NCBI GenBank assembly: GCA_022036555.1
Contig: CM039126.1
Coordinates: forward strand, 27,075,935 to 27,139,934
Source: Microstegium vimineum
Lineage: Eukaryota; Streptophyta; Magnoliopsida; Poales; Poaceae
Reading direction: 5' to 3'
Length of the DNA stretch: 64,000 nucleotides
Below are positions 39,852 through 52,387 of this stretch, in pieces; within the stretch, counting starts at the first letter, position 1; each line of letters starts with the position of its first letter. The position numbers were made by a program, and so were the translations under genes. The notes below the pieces were generated by a model that was not told where the DNA came from, did not search any database, and worked only from the letters and a program-made list of their open reading frames with translations.

Positions 39852-42714
39852 TGTAACACCCTAGGTGTTAAGCTTACATTTGCATATCATTTCATGAGCA
39901 TGAGCACAAGCATCATTGCATTTATGCATTCATAATGTTACATGAAATGATAACCTTAGTAATCACATTGTTCTTTATGTATGAATGTGTTAATCTTCAA
40001 CTAGCTTTGAGTGAGTTATGCTTGTATAACCAAGTGCTTGATGTTTTGATCTCTAATAAACACCTAGACATACTTAGGGATGCTAATGGGACCATGTTTA
40101 TGTTCATATCAAGTCAAGTTAGGCTTGCTAGGGTTTAAGCTCCTATGTTGACCCTAGAAACCCTTTTCTTTGACTTAACAAATCAACCATGCTAATGACC
40201 TTGCATGACAAAGTGGTCTTAAGCAAAGTTGTAGAGAATTTCGTAAGGAACAAACTTTGTTTAACCACCTTGAGGTGATTTGGACCCTAACATACTCTAA
40301 TTGGCCATTTAAGGCAGAATTGGGGGCTGTTTTGGATTTCAAAATTTGCCTAATTCTAAACTAACTTTCAGTTTGAAAGTTACCCTGTTTCAGTGCTTGT
40401 AGTTTGAAATCTAGGCAGTTTTAGATCAAACGAGTCACATCATAATTGGAGTTCAACTATAGCTCTATCTAATGGTGTACTTGGTTGAAGCTAGTTTGCA
40501 GTGATTAGGAAGTTAATCGCGTTGCGAAACGCGCCGTCAGTCACCCTGATTGGTTTCAAACGGGGGAGGCAGAGCCGCGCGCGCCGGTCGATGGCCGACC
40601 AAGTCAGTCTATGCGCGCCGCATGGAAGCCGTACACCAGCGTTTGGCCCGCGCCGGCCGCGCCAATGGCAAGCCGTACACTCCACCTTGCGACCGCACCC
40701 ACACCCAGCACCTCACTCTCTCCTCTCCTCTCTGCTTCACGCAAGAGCGCAACCGTGCCATTGCCGAGCTCGTTGCCGTCGCCGAGCTCCACCGCGCCAC
40801 ATGCCACCGCTCTGCCCACCAAAACGCAGCCACAGCTTCGCCTTGGTCTGCTCCATCTTTCACACCGCTTGGTTGAAGCGCAAACCGCATAGGTGAGCCG
40901 GACCACGCAACACCGCGGGCACCATTGCCATCGAAGCTCCGCCGAGCTTTGCGCCACCATGGCTAACCCAATCTAGTGCTTCTCCCTCTCTTCTGGCTCT
41001 CGTACGTGGTAGCCTAGAGGTCGTAGAAGCTCATCGAGGAGTTGTTGAAGCTATTAGGGTTAGGGTTAACCGGAACGTGATCTCCACTGCTTGCGAGTGC
41101 ACGACACCCGCAACGCCGGCGAGGTTAATGCTGGGTCACCCAACGCCTCTCAGGTTCATTAGAGTCACGTTAGGGTTAGCTGGTTAGCTCGTAGATAGTT
41201 GGCCGCCGCCGGAATAGCGAAGTCGCGCCGCCATGATCTCGCCATTGTGCCACTGTGGATGTGGCCGAGCTCATCGGAGGTTTCTCAAGGCTCCAATCCG
41301 GGCCAGATCGAACTGCTAGGGTTCAGTGTAGCAGTAGAAATTGCTAGCTTGGACAGTAGAAGCTTGCGCCGGCCAGCGTGAGCAACACCGCGCCGCCATT
41401 ACCGCCGTCGAGCATGCTCCGGTGAGTTTGGGGTACAATCAGTTAAATGGTTGGATGCAGGTTGCGAAGGAGAACACGTCTGGAGGGTTAGTTTGGCCGG
41501 AGACCTCACCGCTGGCGAAGGACCGTCGGTTGAGCACCTTCTGTGCTCTCGGCCCTGAGGAAGAAGTTGACCAGTGGGTCCCACACGTCATAGGCTCTAT
41601 GTGTTGTTTTCTGTTTTTGTTTTTTAGTTTTGTTTGCTAACTTTGAAAATGCATATCTAATTATAGAAAAATGCAAATAATGTGAAATAAATCCTGTTAG
41701 TCTTCTTATGTTTTTCCCTATGCATGAAAAATATAAAATGACCTGTTGCTGCTGTTCTTATATGCTGTTTAATTAAAAATGTACAACAAGCTTTATATGC
41801 TTAGTTTAACTTGTTTATTTCATAACTAAAGTTTGGAATGTGCTAAAATTGTAATTCTTATTGTGTTGAGCTTACCTCAGCATGTACTTCCCATGAAAAA
41901 TGTTAAAGTACTAGTACCCTCTTTTTCAATTGCATGTTGTAGCTCTTTTGTTAAATGCTTAGTTAATTAAATACAATCTAGTTTTAATTGCTACTTAAGT
42001 TTTATGTGTTTCCTGTGCTTGGTATTTTTTGTACATGTGTTACTTGCTTAGTGTGAACTAATAAAAATATGAAATCTATTGTTTGACACTTTTCAAATTG
42101 TTTAAGTAATTTATGTTTAAAACATGTTTGTTTTCTCATCACCAGCAAAGCAGTAGTCTTAACCACTTTTTAAACATGGTTGCTGTTAATGATGTGAATA
42201 CAAAAGTGATAGATAATTATGTAAACCTGCTTGTCAAATTTTATCATAATTTTTGGAATGATGGTAGAACCTGTTTAGTTTAACCTGGGTATATTATACA
42301 AGTTCGGTGAAGCGTTTTCCTCTTTCTTCCAAACAGCTTTGCTTGAAGTGAGTGTTAGGCTAATTTGGAATGTTTTGTAGAAAATTTCATAAGCTTTTCA
42401 TAAAGTTCAAGTTTGTAATTTTTGGTTGTGTGTAGCTCCTGCTACACTGTTTTCTTTCAGCTGATGTTTTGAAGTCTTATATGCCATGTTGTGATTGTTT
42501 CTAAGTAATGAATGCCTCCTGCATGGTTAAGAAATTTACCTAAGCTATAAATATGATTAGTTGTAGGTGTTAGAGAGCTCACATCAGATGAGAAGCTCTA
42601 TTACAGGTTGCTAAAGAAGGGTAAGTGTTAGCTTCTCTACTGGAGAAGAGATATGCACATACTCGGTCAATGATATAAATATGTTGCATAATACATTCAT
42701 CATGAGCATTCATC

Positions 42715-42719
42715 CATGT
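42715..42719. repeat. Target site duplication catgt (left) of G2
   Basis: catgt at 42715-42719 and 46226-46230. Confidence 0.88.
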
Positions 42720-45700
42720 TGTAACACCCTAAATTTTGATTTCTGGAAAATAGTAATAAAATGATTTGATTATGAATTTTGTGCTCATGAAAATGTAGGG
42801 AAATAAATTTTTTTATCAATTTAAAAATTTTCTAGAATTAGCAACATGTTTGATCATTTATGCCGTTGCACTTGTTACTTTTTGAGTGAGTGGAGTTTTC
42901 AAAATTCAAACAACAATTTGAATCAAGTTTTGAAAAGTCTTTGCATTAAAAGAAAAATAAAATGAAAGAAAAACAAATCAAAATAAAAGGAGGTTTCAAA
43001 AAAGAAAAAGTTCATGAAAATGTTTTGAAAAAGGTTTTCAAAACATATATATATATATATATATATATAAGAAAGAAAACAAGAAAGAAAATAAAATAAT
43101 AAGAAACCCTTTCACCCTCTCGGCCCAGTACTCCGGCCCAGCACCGCGCGCATGCTGGAGGCTTTCACCTCTCCTCCGTGCCGCTGACACTCCGGCCCAG
43201 CTGGCAGCGTCGCCCCCTTCCTCCTGTCGCGCTCGCGACGAACTCTGCTCCGAGCCGAACCACCTCCGCCTCCGAATCTCTTGCCCCTTGGCGTGTCTGC
43301 CAAGCTCTGCCTTCCCTTAAATAGCAGCCGCATCCCTCGTGACGTTTTTTTTCTAAACCCTAGCGCAGCCGGCTTGCTCCTACGCCCTAGCACCGCTCCG
43401 CTCGGATCTTGCCGAGCAGGGCAAGGTGCCGCCGACGCCATTGGCAACCACTCGAGCTTCCTTGTCGCCTCACGAGCCCCGCACCTCCTTCGGATCAAGG
43501 TTTGCAACCCAGTAGCTCTTCTCCACCGCTCGATTTCGCTCCGCATCGACCTCACTACCTCGTCGCCGTTCGCAGGGGACCGAGCGCCGCCTCCGTTCGT
43601 GGCCGGCTGTTCTCGCTCGTCTTCAGCCACCGCGAAACACCCAGGTGAGCCCGCACCACTTCCCTCTGTCTCCCGGGCCAGTCCGTGCATCAAATTGTGT
43701 GGACCGTAGGCCCCGTTCTGCTCTCGCCGGTGGAGCTCGCTGCTCCAACAATGGAGTCCAGCCGAGGCCCTAGCTCAAGCTGCACTGCTTCGCCTATGAG
43801 CTCCTTGCGGGTTTCCATGGCCACCTCCCGCAACCCGTGCCGGACAAGGACACACCTCCCTGGGCTCCCTCCGCATGAAACGCCGCCGCGTTAAAGCACC
43901 GGCCGTGTGCCATGCGGACGTGCTCTGCCCAGCTCAGTGCTATTCCGATTCCTAACTAGCTTGATGACATCAGATGACCTCATGGATAGGGTTGCTAGCC
44001 GTTTTCCTTTACAAAAACAAATCAGAAAATACAATAAAAAAAATACACACACACGAATACAAATCATCGTGAGCCATCATGGCAGAATTTTATAGCCCAC
44101 ACCTCTGGTAGTCTATCCCTTAGTCATGGACTTGAATATCATGGACTTGAATATTATAAATAACATTTTTAGAACTAAATTAAATTTTACAAATATTTCA
44201 TAGTTTGTTTATAATAAATACTTAATGTTTTCCATGTCCCAAAAATCAATAAACTCTAGCTTCGTTTTGATCGTAGTGACATAATCTATACGATGAAACC
44301 ATAATAAACTCTGTTTTGAAACTTTGAAAAATATTTATTATTTAATGCCTTTTTAAATTCTAAGTTTATTAATCTCCGAATCTTGTTTAAATCATATATC
44401 CTCTGTTTTAGTTCCGTTTCGACTCCTTCAAGTTGCGCTAGCTTCGTAATAACATAAACTTCAGTTTAGTGTTAATTGATGGTATATTAATAGCTCTGTG
44501 AATTCTTGGTTAAACTCTTAACTTGATTAAAGGCTATGCAATTCGTTTTATAAATAAAATACGAATAGTTCTACTTTAGTTTTCAATTTAATTTGCAAAT
44601 CTAAATATAAGTTTGACTTTAATTCAACTTCGTTATTTCTCTAAAGTACCTTACTCATTCTTTTGCATAGCTAAAAGTAATAAAGCTCTTAGTTCTCTTT
44701 TTAAAGCTAATCTTCCATTAGTTGTATCTTGATCCCCGTAGCTCCGTTTAGCGTGTTTCTCGCGTCTGTGTGATCGTAACAAGGCGTAGATTTCTTTTAA
44801 AACCTTTTTCATTGATTGATGTATTGTTCTAAATAGATCTATTGTATGCTATGCATGTTTGTTCAGCTGCTTGAGTGATGTTTATGGTCTTGTCCAATCG
44901 GTGAGATTTATGTGGAGGTCAAGAAGTCATCTGAAGATTGAAATCAGTTGAAGAAAGGATCTAAGCATTTAAGGAAAGTATAGCATGGGATCTTCCTTGT
45001 TACCTATACACTTTAAATATCATTTAATTCATATGCATGTGTCTACCTTGATTTCCCGTGAGGATTACCTAGATTTGATATCCTGTGACTTGTCACCTTT
45101 GAGGGTTTGCATATGGGTAGCTTTTGCTAGTGCTCATAAAGAATAACCATGATCATGTAACTTGACTAATGATATATGCAATAACGATAACAGATGACTT
45201 TTTAGCAACATGGACTATAGGTGGAGCATCAGGAACTCACGCTTGTTTTCTTACTCATAGGGATATATCTGTAAGTGGATTACCCCAAGAAAACAGTACT
45301 ACCATAAGCTAATGGGCTCTGGCTTGATTCAGTATTAGGTTTCTACTAGTTTGTGGCAGCTTACCCAAAAGGGCGCAAGAAGGGCTCTGAGATAGTAAGG
45401 CTTGGTCTGCCGCGAAGGTGCCCTATGTTTTTGGGATGTCCCCTTGGGAGGGGTGTTCTTGCATCTCGTTGAGGAAACTTGTAGCGGGTTGCTACCTATT
45501 AGTGGAAATCTGTGAACGGTCTCGTAGTGAACCCTGCCGACCTTCCTTGGAAGTGGGTTAAGAGGGCCGCGTCCTCGGGCGAAAGGGCAATTCACAACTT
45601 GTGGGTAAAGATGTACACCTCTACGCAGAGTTAAAAACTATTATAATAGCCGTGCTCACGGTCAAGAGCGGCTTGGGTTCCTTACTGTGTGATGTCCTTA

Positions 45701-46225
45701 TGTCATAGCTCATTAGTTGTTATTTGTTATTGATTATTGTGACTTGTTCATATAAGCATTATCTCTTGTTCACTTGATCATGTGGTTGTTTGGGCTTATG
45801 TTGAACTTGATGCTACTCAATTGCTAAAACTATGATATACTAAAAGCTGATGCAGTTAAACCGTGTCTATCCTTTTTGAGCCTCATGAACCCCATGTTAT
45901 CTTGTTGAGTACGACATGTACTTACGCTTGCTTTATTTTCAATACTTTGGATAAAAATCCCGGATGGGTACCAGATTGCAAGAGTTGAAAGAGATAGGCT
46001 TGTGATCAACCAGTCAGTTGGTCCCTGTGGAATTGGAGTCTTCACTCGAAGTTCGGAGTTGTCTTTCCGCTGTTTGTTGTGCTAAGGTTATCTTTTGACC
46101 TTATATGTTATATATTTAAGTATTGTCTTTTGATACTACCTTAATTTGTGGCTATATGTGAGATTTGACTTCCAGGGCTCACATATGGTGTATATCTGGT
46201 TTTGTTCTTAAAACCGGCTGTGACA
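42720..46225 (+). mobile_element. G2: 3.5-kb solo LTR
   Basis: Starts TGTAACACCCTAAATTTTG, ends AAACCGGCTGTGACA, with perfect 5-bp TSD catgt. Same family as G1 (14392-18085): shared blocks occur in the second half and the same composition profile is seen (GC-rich 43100-43930). No PBS, PPT or coding region, hence a solo LTR from unequal recombination. It lies inside the 3' LTR of D. High-GC open frames at 43112-43894 have no domain support. Confidence 0.87.
43045..43069. repeat. AT microsatellite in G2
   Basis: About 12 tandem AT units at the edge of the GC-rich block. Confidence 0.9.
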
Positions 46226-46230
46226 CATGT
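46226..46230. repeat. Target site duplication catgt (right) of G2
   Basis: Right copy of the duplication. Confidence 0.88.
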
Positions 46231-48307
46231 GCATTAGACATGTTTCAATTCCTAGTATGTGACTTGTCATATTTATGTTGGATCATCATACATATATACA
46301 TACATCCAGGATCGCAGGAGGGAGTGACACTGCTAGAGTTCGAAGAGCTAGAAGGAGGAGTCCCACCGGAGATTCAAGTTCCTGGAGTTCCAGAAGGAGA
46401 ACAGGGCCCTGAGCTTTCTGAGTGCCGAAACCACCAACCCTCCACCTTTGTGAAAGGCAAGCCTCGGAGCATATATACCTATCTTACTCTATTGCAAGTA
46501 TTTTAACTATATCACTATCACTTGTTTGTGCATTAAGTTGGTAGGCGTTGAATGAAACCCTTGCTACATTATACCTTCCTTGTCCAACAAAAAGAAACCT
46601 GTAGGCCCAGGATCGAAACCTGTGCTTAGCCCTGCTTAGACCGGTAGAGTGTGTGATCTACTATCCCCATGATGATAGGTTGATACTGGTCACGGTTGGC
46701 TATATATTTGCTATCGTGGAAAATAACCATGTGGAAGCAATAAATCGAGACCAGGCGAACAAGGTGTATGTGAGCCACTTGACTTGGAGGTCTTGTGAGC
46801 GGGTTCTCTCTGCCTGTGTCGTTAGGCTCTGGATCGTGGTTGGACATCTGCCGAGATTGAACGCATTCCTTCTTCATAGCTGGCCGAATAACTCGTTTCG
46901 ACCGTGAAGCCTAACTCTATAGGTCGGGCTGGAATCTCCTCCTAGTTAGGTCATGAAGACCGCAAGCGGCATACTAGACCATGGGCAAGTATCCTGAACG
47001 TCCTGGCCTATTACCAAGGGCAGGCACTGCTTGAACGTCCTGGCTATCCGTGAGTCGCTACTCATGCCGGTACCAGGGGATCTGCGACGTCACCCGAACT
47101 ATATTGAAGGTAACCCGCATAAGTCAACCCGGCCGGGGAGACTTGGGTGTGATTGAGGAATAAACCTCCAGCTGGATAGGAATTCGATTCGAATTGCGGT
47201 CTCACCCCGTCAGTGAGAAATTTGAAAGATCTTCCTCCCACTGTAGAAATTTGAACTCTAATATGTAACCAAAATATGGTTATATGGTTTACATGCCAAA
47301 CATGATATGGTTATTATTGTGATGATAATTCAATGTTTGCTCTAGCTCAGGTGCTAATCTAGACTTGTTTAATGCTACTTAATCTTGATGCTAAAAGAGA
47401 TATTTTAACTTGAAAGACTAGAGTAAGAAATGCTTGTTTATGCAAAAGTCATGCTATCTCATGAGCTCCACCTGATAAAGCCTTACATCATCCTTGAAGT
47501 GTCATATGGTTATATATTTATCTCTCTGTCGGGTAAGTCTAGCTGAGTACAATTGAGTACTCAGGGTTTCTTTACCATTGTTGCAGATGGTATGGTCTAT
47601 TCTGGCTATTATCAGGCATGCCTCTACCCTGCATGTGATGATGGGTGATGACCTTGGGCAGAGGTGGCTTCTAATGTCTCTCCTCGTTGCTTTTGATGGG
47701 ATTGTAATAATTCTGGCACCGTATGAGGTTTAAAACAGTTTGCAAGGTGTTGATTCAAAACTAAGACTTCCGCTACTTTGATTTGAACTCAGTGTTGTAA
47801 TAACACTTATTTAAACTCTATTGTAATATTATTTCATTTCAAACTTATCACTGTGAATGTGTGGTTACTGAATCGAGTACGATCTCGGGTTGTTAGTTAA
47901 TGTGGTTTGAAATCCTTCGAGATTTCAAGGACTACCGGGCTTATATGGGCTCTAGTGTTACAGTGTCTCCAGAAATGGTGACCATTATACTAGTGCTCTT
48001 ATGGGTTGGGCGGTTCCGTGACAATAATGGTCTAATGCGAGACCGCCACGCAAGCTGTCCCCCACGATGCTGACATTTCGCTTGCTCTTGGGCCGCTAGT
48101 CGCACGGTTAATACGACCCACATATCCATTTACCATGTCATTTACTCCGAATAATCTCCCTAATTTGTGTTTAATATATGTTACAATCTCGCTAACCCCA
48201 TAGTCCCAGGAACTGGGCCCACATCTTATAAGTGATCTCTTGCAGCTATAGTACCTTCACTATAGTAACAAGTCGCCAGACTCGAGCAAGTATATTCGGC
48301 GAGAACA

Positions 48308-49027
48308 CTCGGGGACTACGGTGACCACAGTTATGCCTCCCGGCACCTGGTCGCTAGTCAGCCTCCGACCAGGCCCGGGAACTTCACCGACCACCACTTC
48401 GAGCGGGCTCGGGGACTGGACGTCAAGCGACCCCCTAGCCACAACCCGACACTCATTCGCTAGTCTTCTCCAAGATTTTCTGCAAACAGGTTCGCGGACT
48501 GTGGCTCGGGGACTGCGGCTACTAAGGAAGCTGCTCGGCAAAACCATGACCCTAATGCAAGGACCATCCTGCTCCTTACATCAAGCTCGGGGACTACGGG
48601 TATTTGCAGTTGTTTTTTTTGCAAAACTTCTGTTTTATCTTTTGAAGTCCGAATATTTTATAGCTCAGCACCACATGCATACTACACCTACTACCAAGCT
48701 CGGGGAATGTATCTGTTTCTTTCTGGAAAAACCATGCTGTTTCATAATGTTTTGCAGAGTCTAAGCGGGTACAGTTCGCATGGAAAAGACTTTCAAAAAT
48801 TTTGTTCAGCATGTCACATCCTTCCAACAAGAAGTCGTAGACTTACGACGAAGCGACCTACTCACTAATCTAGTTCGACCTGATCGGGAGGCTTCTCCGA
48901 ACTATATACCGACCAGGCTACCTGGTCGGAGCTCTGCGACAACGCTGATGAAGAAAGGCGACCAGGCTACACCTCCTCGAAAGACATTAGGATGGCTCGC
49001 TAGAAGGATGTAACATGCTCGGGGACT
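48308..49027 (+). repeat. PPT-like CTCGGGGACT motif array in Tat-2
   Basis: CTCGGGGACT occurs at 48308, 48408, 48505, 48586 and, as CTCGGGGAAT, at 48699. The functional PPT copy at 49018-49027 directly abuts the LTR TG at 49028. Same motif and arrangement as upstream of the Tat-1 3' LTR. Confidence 0.85.
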
Positions 49028-49492
49028 TGTTGGGGATATTACCTCTGTATACCCCTAGGGACCTACATGGGCCTCTCGACCGAGGATGGCCCAGGTCACG
49101 ACGCCTTGCGGCACGTGACCAGGTCCACCGTGCTCGCCAGGGACTCCACAAAGCCTTGCTCGCCAAGGCAGATCCTAGGAGATAGACTCAGATCCTTTTC
49201 CTTAGGGGACCGATCGTAATATGTTAGGATATGGAAATTTTAACCTTGCTCCCCGACTATATAAGGCGAGCAGGGACCCCCTCGAAATACATCTTGTAAC
49301 CTATCTCTCAGATCAATCTAGCCACCAGAACATAGGACGTAGGGTATTACGGCGGTTTGCCGGCCTGAACCTATATAAATCGTCATGTCTACGCTCGCTA
49401 TGTTATGCTTGACCGCCATTGCCACACCTCCGCCTAACAATCTACTACCTTGGTTTACCCCTAGGTAGACTGCAACACATATTTCGTTGGTA
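49028..49492 (+). mobile_element. Tat-2 3' LTR (465 bp)
   Basis: TGTTGGGGATATTACC to catatttcgttggta, the latter a degenerate form of the Tat-1 end catattttgtcgaca. TATATAAGG at 49258-49266. It is followed at once by Copia coding sequence. Confidence 0.83.
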
Positions 49493-49979
49493 GAACTTCA
49501 CTCATGGCATAGTTGAAGAAGTACATGATGTTGAGTTTGATGAAACTAATGGATCTCAGGATGAAAGTGACAATCATGATGATGTGAGAGGTGAACCATT
49601 GGCAAATGAAATGTAGAACATGGACATTGGGGACATTACGCCAATAGAAGGGATTGATGAGCAAGATAATTATTATCAAGTGTGCCCTCCATCAAATGAG
49701 AAAATCAATGACAATCAAGCTAGTTCATCCTCTCCAACTTAAGATCAACAAGTGGCTAGTTCATCATCTCTATCCAATGACCAACCAAGTACAAGCAATC
49801 AACTTCCAACACTCCAACCTACATCTATTGCAAGGGATCATCCTTTGGATCATATTATTGGAGATATCACAAGAGGTGTACAAACAAGATCAAGATTGGC
49901 TTCGTTTTGTGAACATGACTCCTTTGTGTCATCTATTGAGCCAACCAAGATTGAATAAGCTTTGAAAGATATTGATGAC
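49493..49979 (+). pseudogene. Copia pol fragment (integrase-RT linker), plus strand
   Basis: Reads GIVEEVHDVEFDETNGSQ, RDHPLDHIIGDITRGVQTRS and LASFCEHDSFVSSIEPTKIE, a stop, then ALKDIDD. This is the same polyprotein segment as in Copia A at 1-600 but from a different copy and in opposite orientation. In-frame stops occur near 49615 and 49742. It is bounded by the Tat-2 LTR on the left and by Tat-3 on the right. About 490 bp of a SIRE-like element. Confidence 0.83.
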
Positions 49980-52049
49980 TCTTCTTCCTCGGAGCAGCAG
50001 TCGGTGAGCCGGCCCGTTTCGATTGCGAAGCTTGGGGGGCATCGGCAGCAGGAGTTGGGGAGGTTGGTACATTTGCAGCAGCTGCCGATGACCTCGCTAC
50101 CTGAAGAATGTTTGGTGCAAGTTATATAGAATAAATATTACCGATGAGCAGTTTATGATCGGTATAAATGAAAGTGAAGCTTACTGCGAAAGCTCGCGCT
50201 AAAATGGCAGCGACAGCCGAGGGAGTAGCAGTGGTCATTGCAGGCGTCGACCTTGGCTTTAGGGTGACCTTGGGAGTCCTCTGAGTGAAGGAGGCCAATG
50301 TAGGAGCATTGTTGCCGATAATGGACACCGGGCTCATCACTCGGACGCGGAAGGGCTTACCACTCTTGCTCACTCGGGGGATTGGATCGTCACCTGTAGT
50401 AAGAGAAAGTTAGATACCGATGGTGGAAGTAAATAGTAAGATACATTGGGATGAAGAAACTTACTGCATCATTAGGGATGACGTGATCGGCGTCGATCAA
50501 GTGCTGATAATAATGTGATGACATGGAAAAAATTTGGCCTCTCCATTCTTGCCAACAAGATTTGTATAACTATGTCATGAATGATGTTGGTGCCCAGGAG
50601 GATAGGTCGATGTCTGATGTATCGGTATCGGGTGGAAGATTGACGACCTTGTTCCAGTCCATGGCGCTGGAGATGATTTGTCTTGGTTTTACTACCTTAG
50701 AGTAGCAGAGCTTGATCGGTAATTGGCCGAATGCCAGTTGTCTTGCTGCTACCGATGGGTAGTAAAACTCAAAGGATGGAGGAGCGTTCTTCCTAGTTCC
50801 GAAGATGTTAACTGGAATGGCTCGGGGAACGATGCTGGCCTTCATAATTACTTCGTTCTAAGGCATGTTCCAATCGGTAAGATTAAACAACAGAGGGAAT
50901 TGGCTGTTCTCGTCAACATAGGGCCACCAAAGCCGTTCTGCAACAGGGATTCCGCAGTAAAACTTTTGGAAGAACCTGCCGAATTGATCTTCATTGGCAT
51001 CGGTTCCTGGCAGCACTATGATGGCTTCCCCAAAATTGAGTGGGGGACGAGTTGCCGATTCATCATCCTCATATTCATACTCTTCCGATATATCCCTTGG
51101 GAATTGCTGGTTGAAGAGATCAAATTGAAGGACCTTGTACATATGTGCATTCAACCACATATTCACAAACCACCAAGGACCTCCAAGGTTGCCGATGGAC
51201 TCACCTAGCAACAGCTTCTTGGATACTTGGTGCAGGAGATGGTATACCGATCCAAGAAGATATCGGCCGAGAGGAAGTTTTGTTCCATCGGCAAGAAGTT
51301 CTGCTGCGGGGAGATGCATGGTGGTAGGTCCAACTGCTCTGCCACAGAAGATAATTTTTTCTAACCACATATTCAAGAAGGTGGCGTGCTCCCTCTGACC
51401 TACCGATCCAGTCTTCTGGTATTCATGGATGTAACCAGTCCAGCCGCCAATGTTGCGTGTATTCATCTTGTACTCGGCCTTCGTGTTGAACAGGGCAGGA
51501 GTATCGGCAGAGGAGACATCTAGGCCGGTAAGCATATGCACATCGGCAAGGGCGGGGGTGGCAGGTCCATGTCTGAATAAGAAAGCATTCATTGCATCGG
51601 ACTAGAAATAAGAAGCCGCCATCATCATATTCTCGTTCTTCTCCATATCGGCAATGGAGAGCCTGATGCACTGATGTAAGTTACGCTCTGACTAGTGGGC
51701 TTGCTGTGTTCTAATTATCCTAAGGTACCAGTTCTTCCATCCTTTGGTAGGCCTAGGCCATGAGCGGAAGGCGTCTTTCCATAACCCTAGGCTAAAGCAC
51801 TCGGATCTGAAGGGGATGCGTTTGGCCTCAGCATTGATCAGATTAGTGGGATCAGGATTTCCTATTGGGCCCAGGCAGTTGAAATTGGATTGTTCAATGG
51901 GGATTACTACCTTGTTGTACAGTTCCTAGGTTTCAGAAAAATCAAAGAAAGGGGAAAAGAATTACGAGATTGATGCGGGAGAGAAATTTGCAGGAAATAA
52001 AGTAAGGAAGGAGCAGATTTACCTTGGGGACGTCGAAGTTGATCGCCAT
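49980..52049 (-). pseudogene. Antisense plant-mobile-domain (PMD-like) gene in Tat-3
   Basis: Exons read on minus: 52049-52023 (ATG, MAINFDVPK), 51925-50465 (ELYNKVVIP...), 50393-50185, and 50100 to the truncation near 49980. All three introns are GT/AG (AAG|GTAAAT, CTAG|GAACT, TACTACAG|GTGACG, CTTCAG|GTAGC). Exon 2 carries WKDAFRSWPRPTKGWKNWY, FLFRHGPATPALADVHMLTGLDV, FLNMWLEKIIFCG, LPLGRYLLGSVYHLL and GGPWWFVNMWLNAHM. I recognise these as the plant mobile domain (aminotransferase-like PMD) family. Four in-frame TAG codons (near 51693, 51603, 50859, 50571) make it a pseudogene. The C-terminal exons are Ser/Pro/Ala-rich. Confidence 0.85.
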
Positions 52050-52373
52050 TGGTGTTGTTCGAGTTCTGCTGGAAGAGGATGATGCCGCTTGAGTTCACGA
52101 ACTGTTCTTCGGAGTCGCCGCTGGGGTCGCCGCCGAGGTTGAAAACGAGGGCAGGTGAAGGCAAAAGTAGGCTCAGGGTAAAGAACAGATTGGGTGACGG
52201 TAATTTTTATAAGCCTGGTCAAGGGTATTTTGGAATTTTTCTTCACACTGAGCAGGAATGTGGAAAGGTATGCAATAGTTTTGCGCGTGGTAATCGAGGA
52301 AGTCGTGCGGTCATCTTGGAGGGAACAGTTATAATAGAGAAAATTTCGGCGTGTAAAATATTCTACACTCTGA

Positions 52374-52387
52374 AATTGGGGGGCATG
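52374..52387 (+). promoter_or_regulatory. Polypurine tract of Tat-3
   Basis: aattggggggcatg abuts the LTR start TGTTGACACC. Confidence 0.8.

Larger units (their letters stand above)
25990..47962 (+). mobile_element. Element D: Tekay/Del-type chromovirus, 5' truncated, nested by C and G2
   Basis: gag (split by C), zinc knuckle, protease, RT, RNase H, and a terminal segment of the integrase-C-terminal/chromodomain type, then PPT and a 3' LTR of about 4.6 kb (without G2). The integrase core is deleted. No 5' LTR is recognisable. The gag type and the FHVSQLKKC ... TWEREDYL end are characteristic of the Tekay/Del chromoviruses (family knowledge). Confidence 0.87.
39852..47962 (+). mobile_element. 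Element D 3' LTR (about 4.6 kb plus inserted G2)
   Basis: Starts TGTAACACCCTAGG and ends TCTAGTGTTACA, an inverted terminal TGTAACAC/GTGTTACA. The layout is AT-rich start, GC-rich block (40500-41640), AT-rich remainder. It is interrupted at 42719 by G2 and resumes at 46231. The second half recurs inverted at 61668-64000, and a piece of the first half at 53407-53514. Short frames in the GC-rich block are unsupported. Beyond 47962 the sequence is Tat-2. Confidence 0.82.
47963..49492 (+). mobile_element. Tat-2: 3' end of a Tat-1 relative, plus orientation
   Basis: 48120-49492 aligns with the reverse complement of 9307-10870. It contains the pre-LTR region with PPT-like motifs and the LTR. Everything 5' of it is missing; the left edge is the end of the D LTR. 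Sequence from 47963 to about 48120 probably corresponds to the antisense-gene promoter region of Tat-1, but matches are weak. No coding frame is supported. Confidence 0.78.

Noticed and set aside
40501..40960. Overlapping frames of 90-130 codons in the GC-rich part of the D LTR
   Set aside because: Same composition effect in an LTR; no conserved motif.
43112..43894. Plus and minus frames suggesting a gene in G2
   Set aside because: They lie inside a TSD-bounded solo LTR, and the matching part of G1 has different frames.
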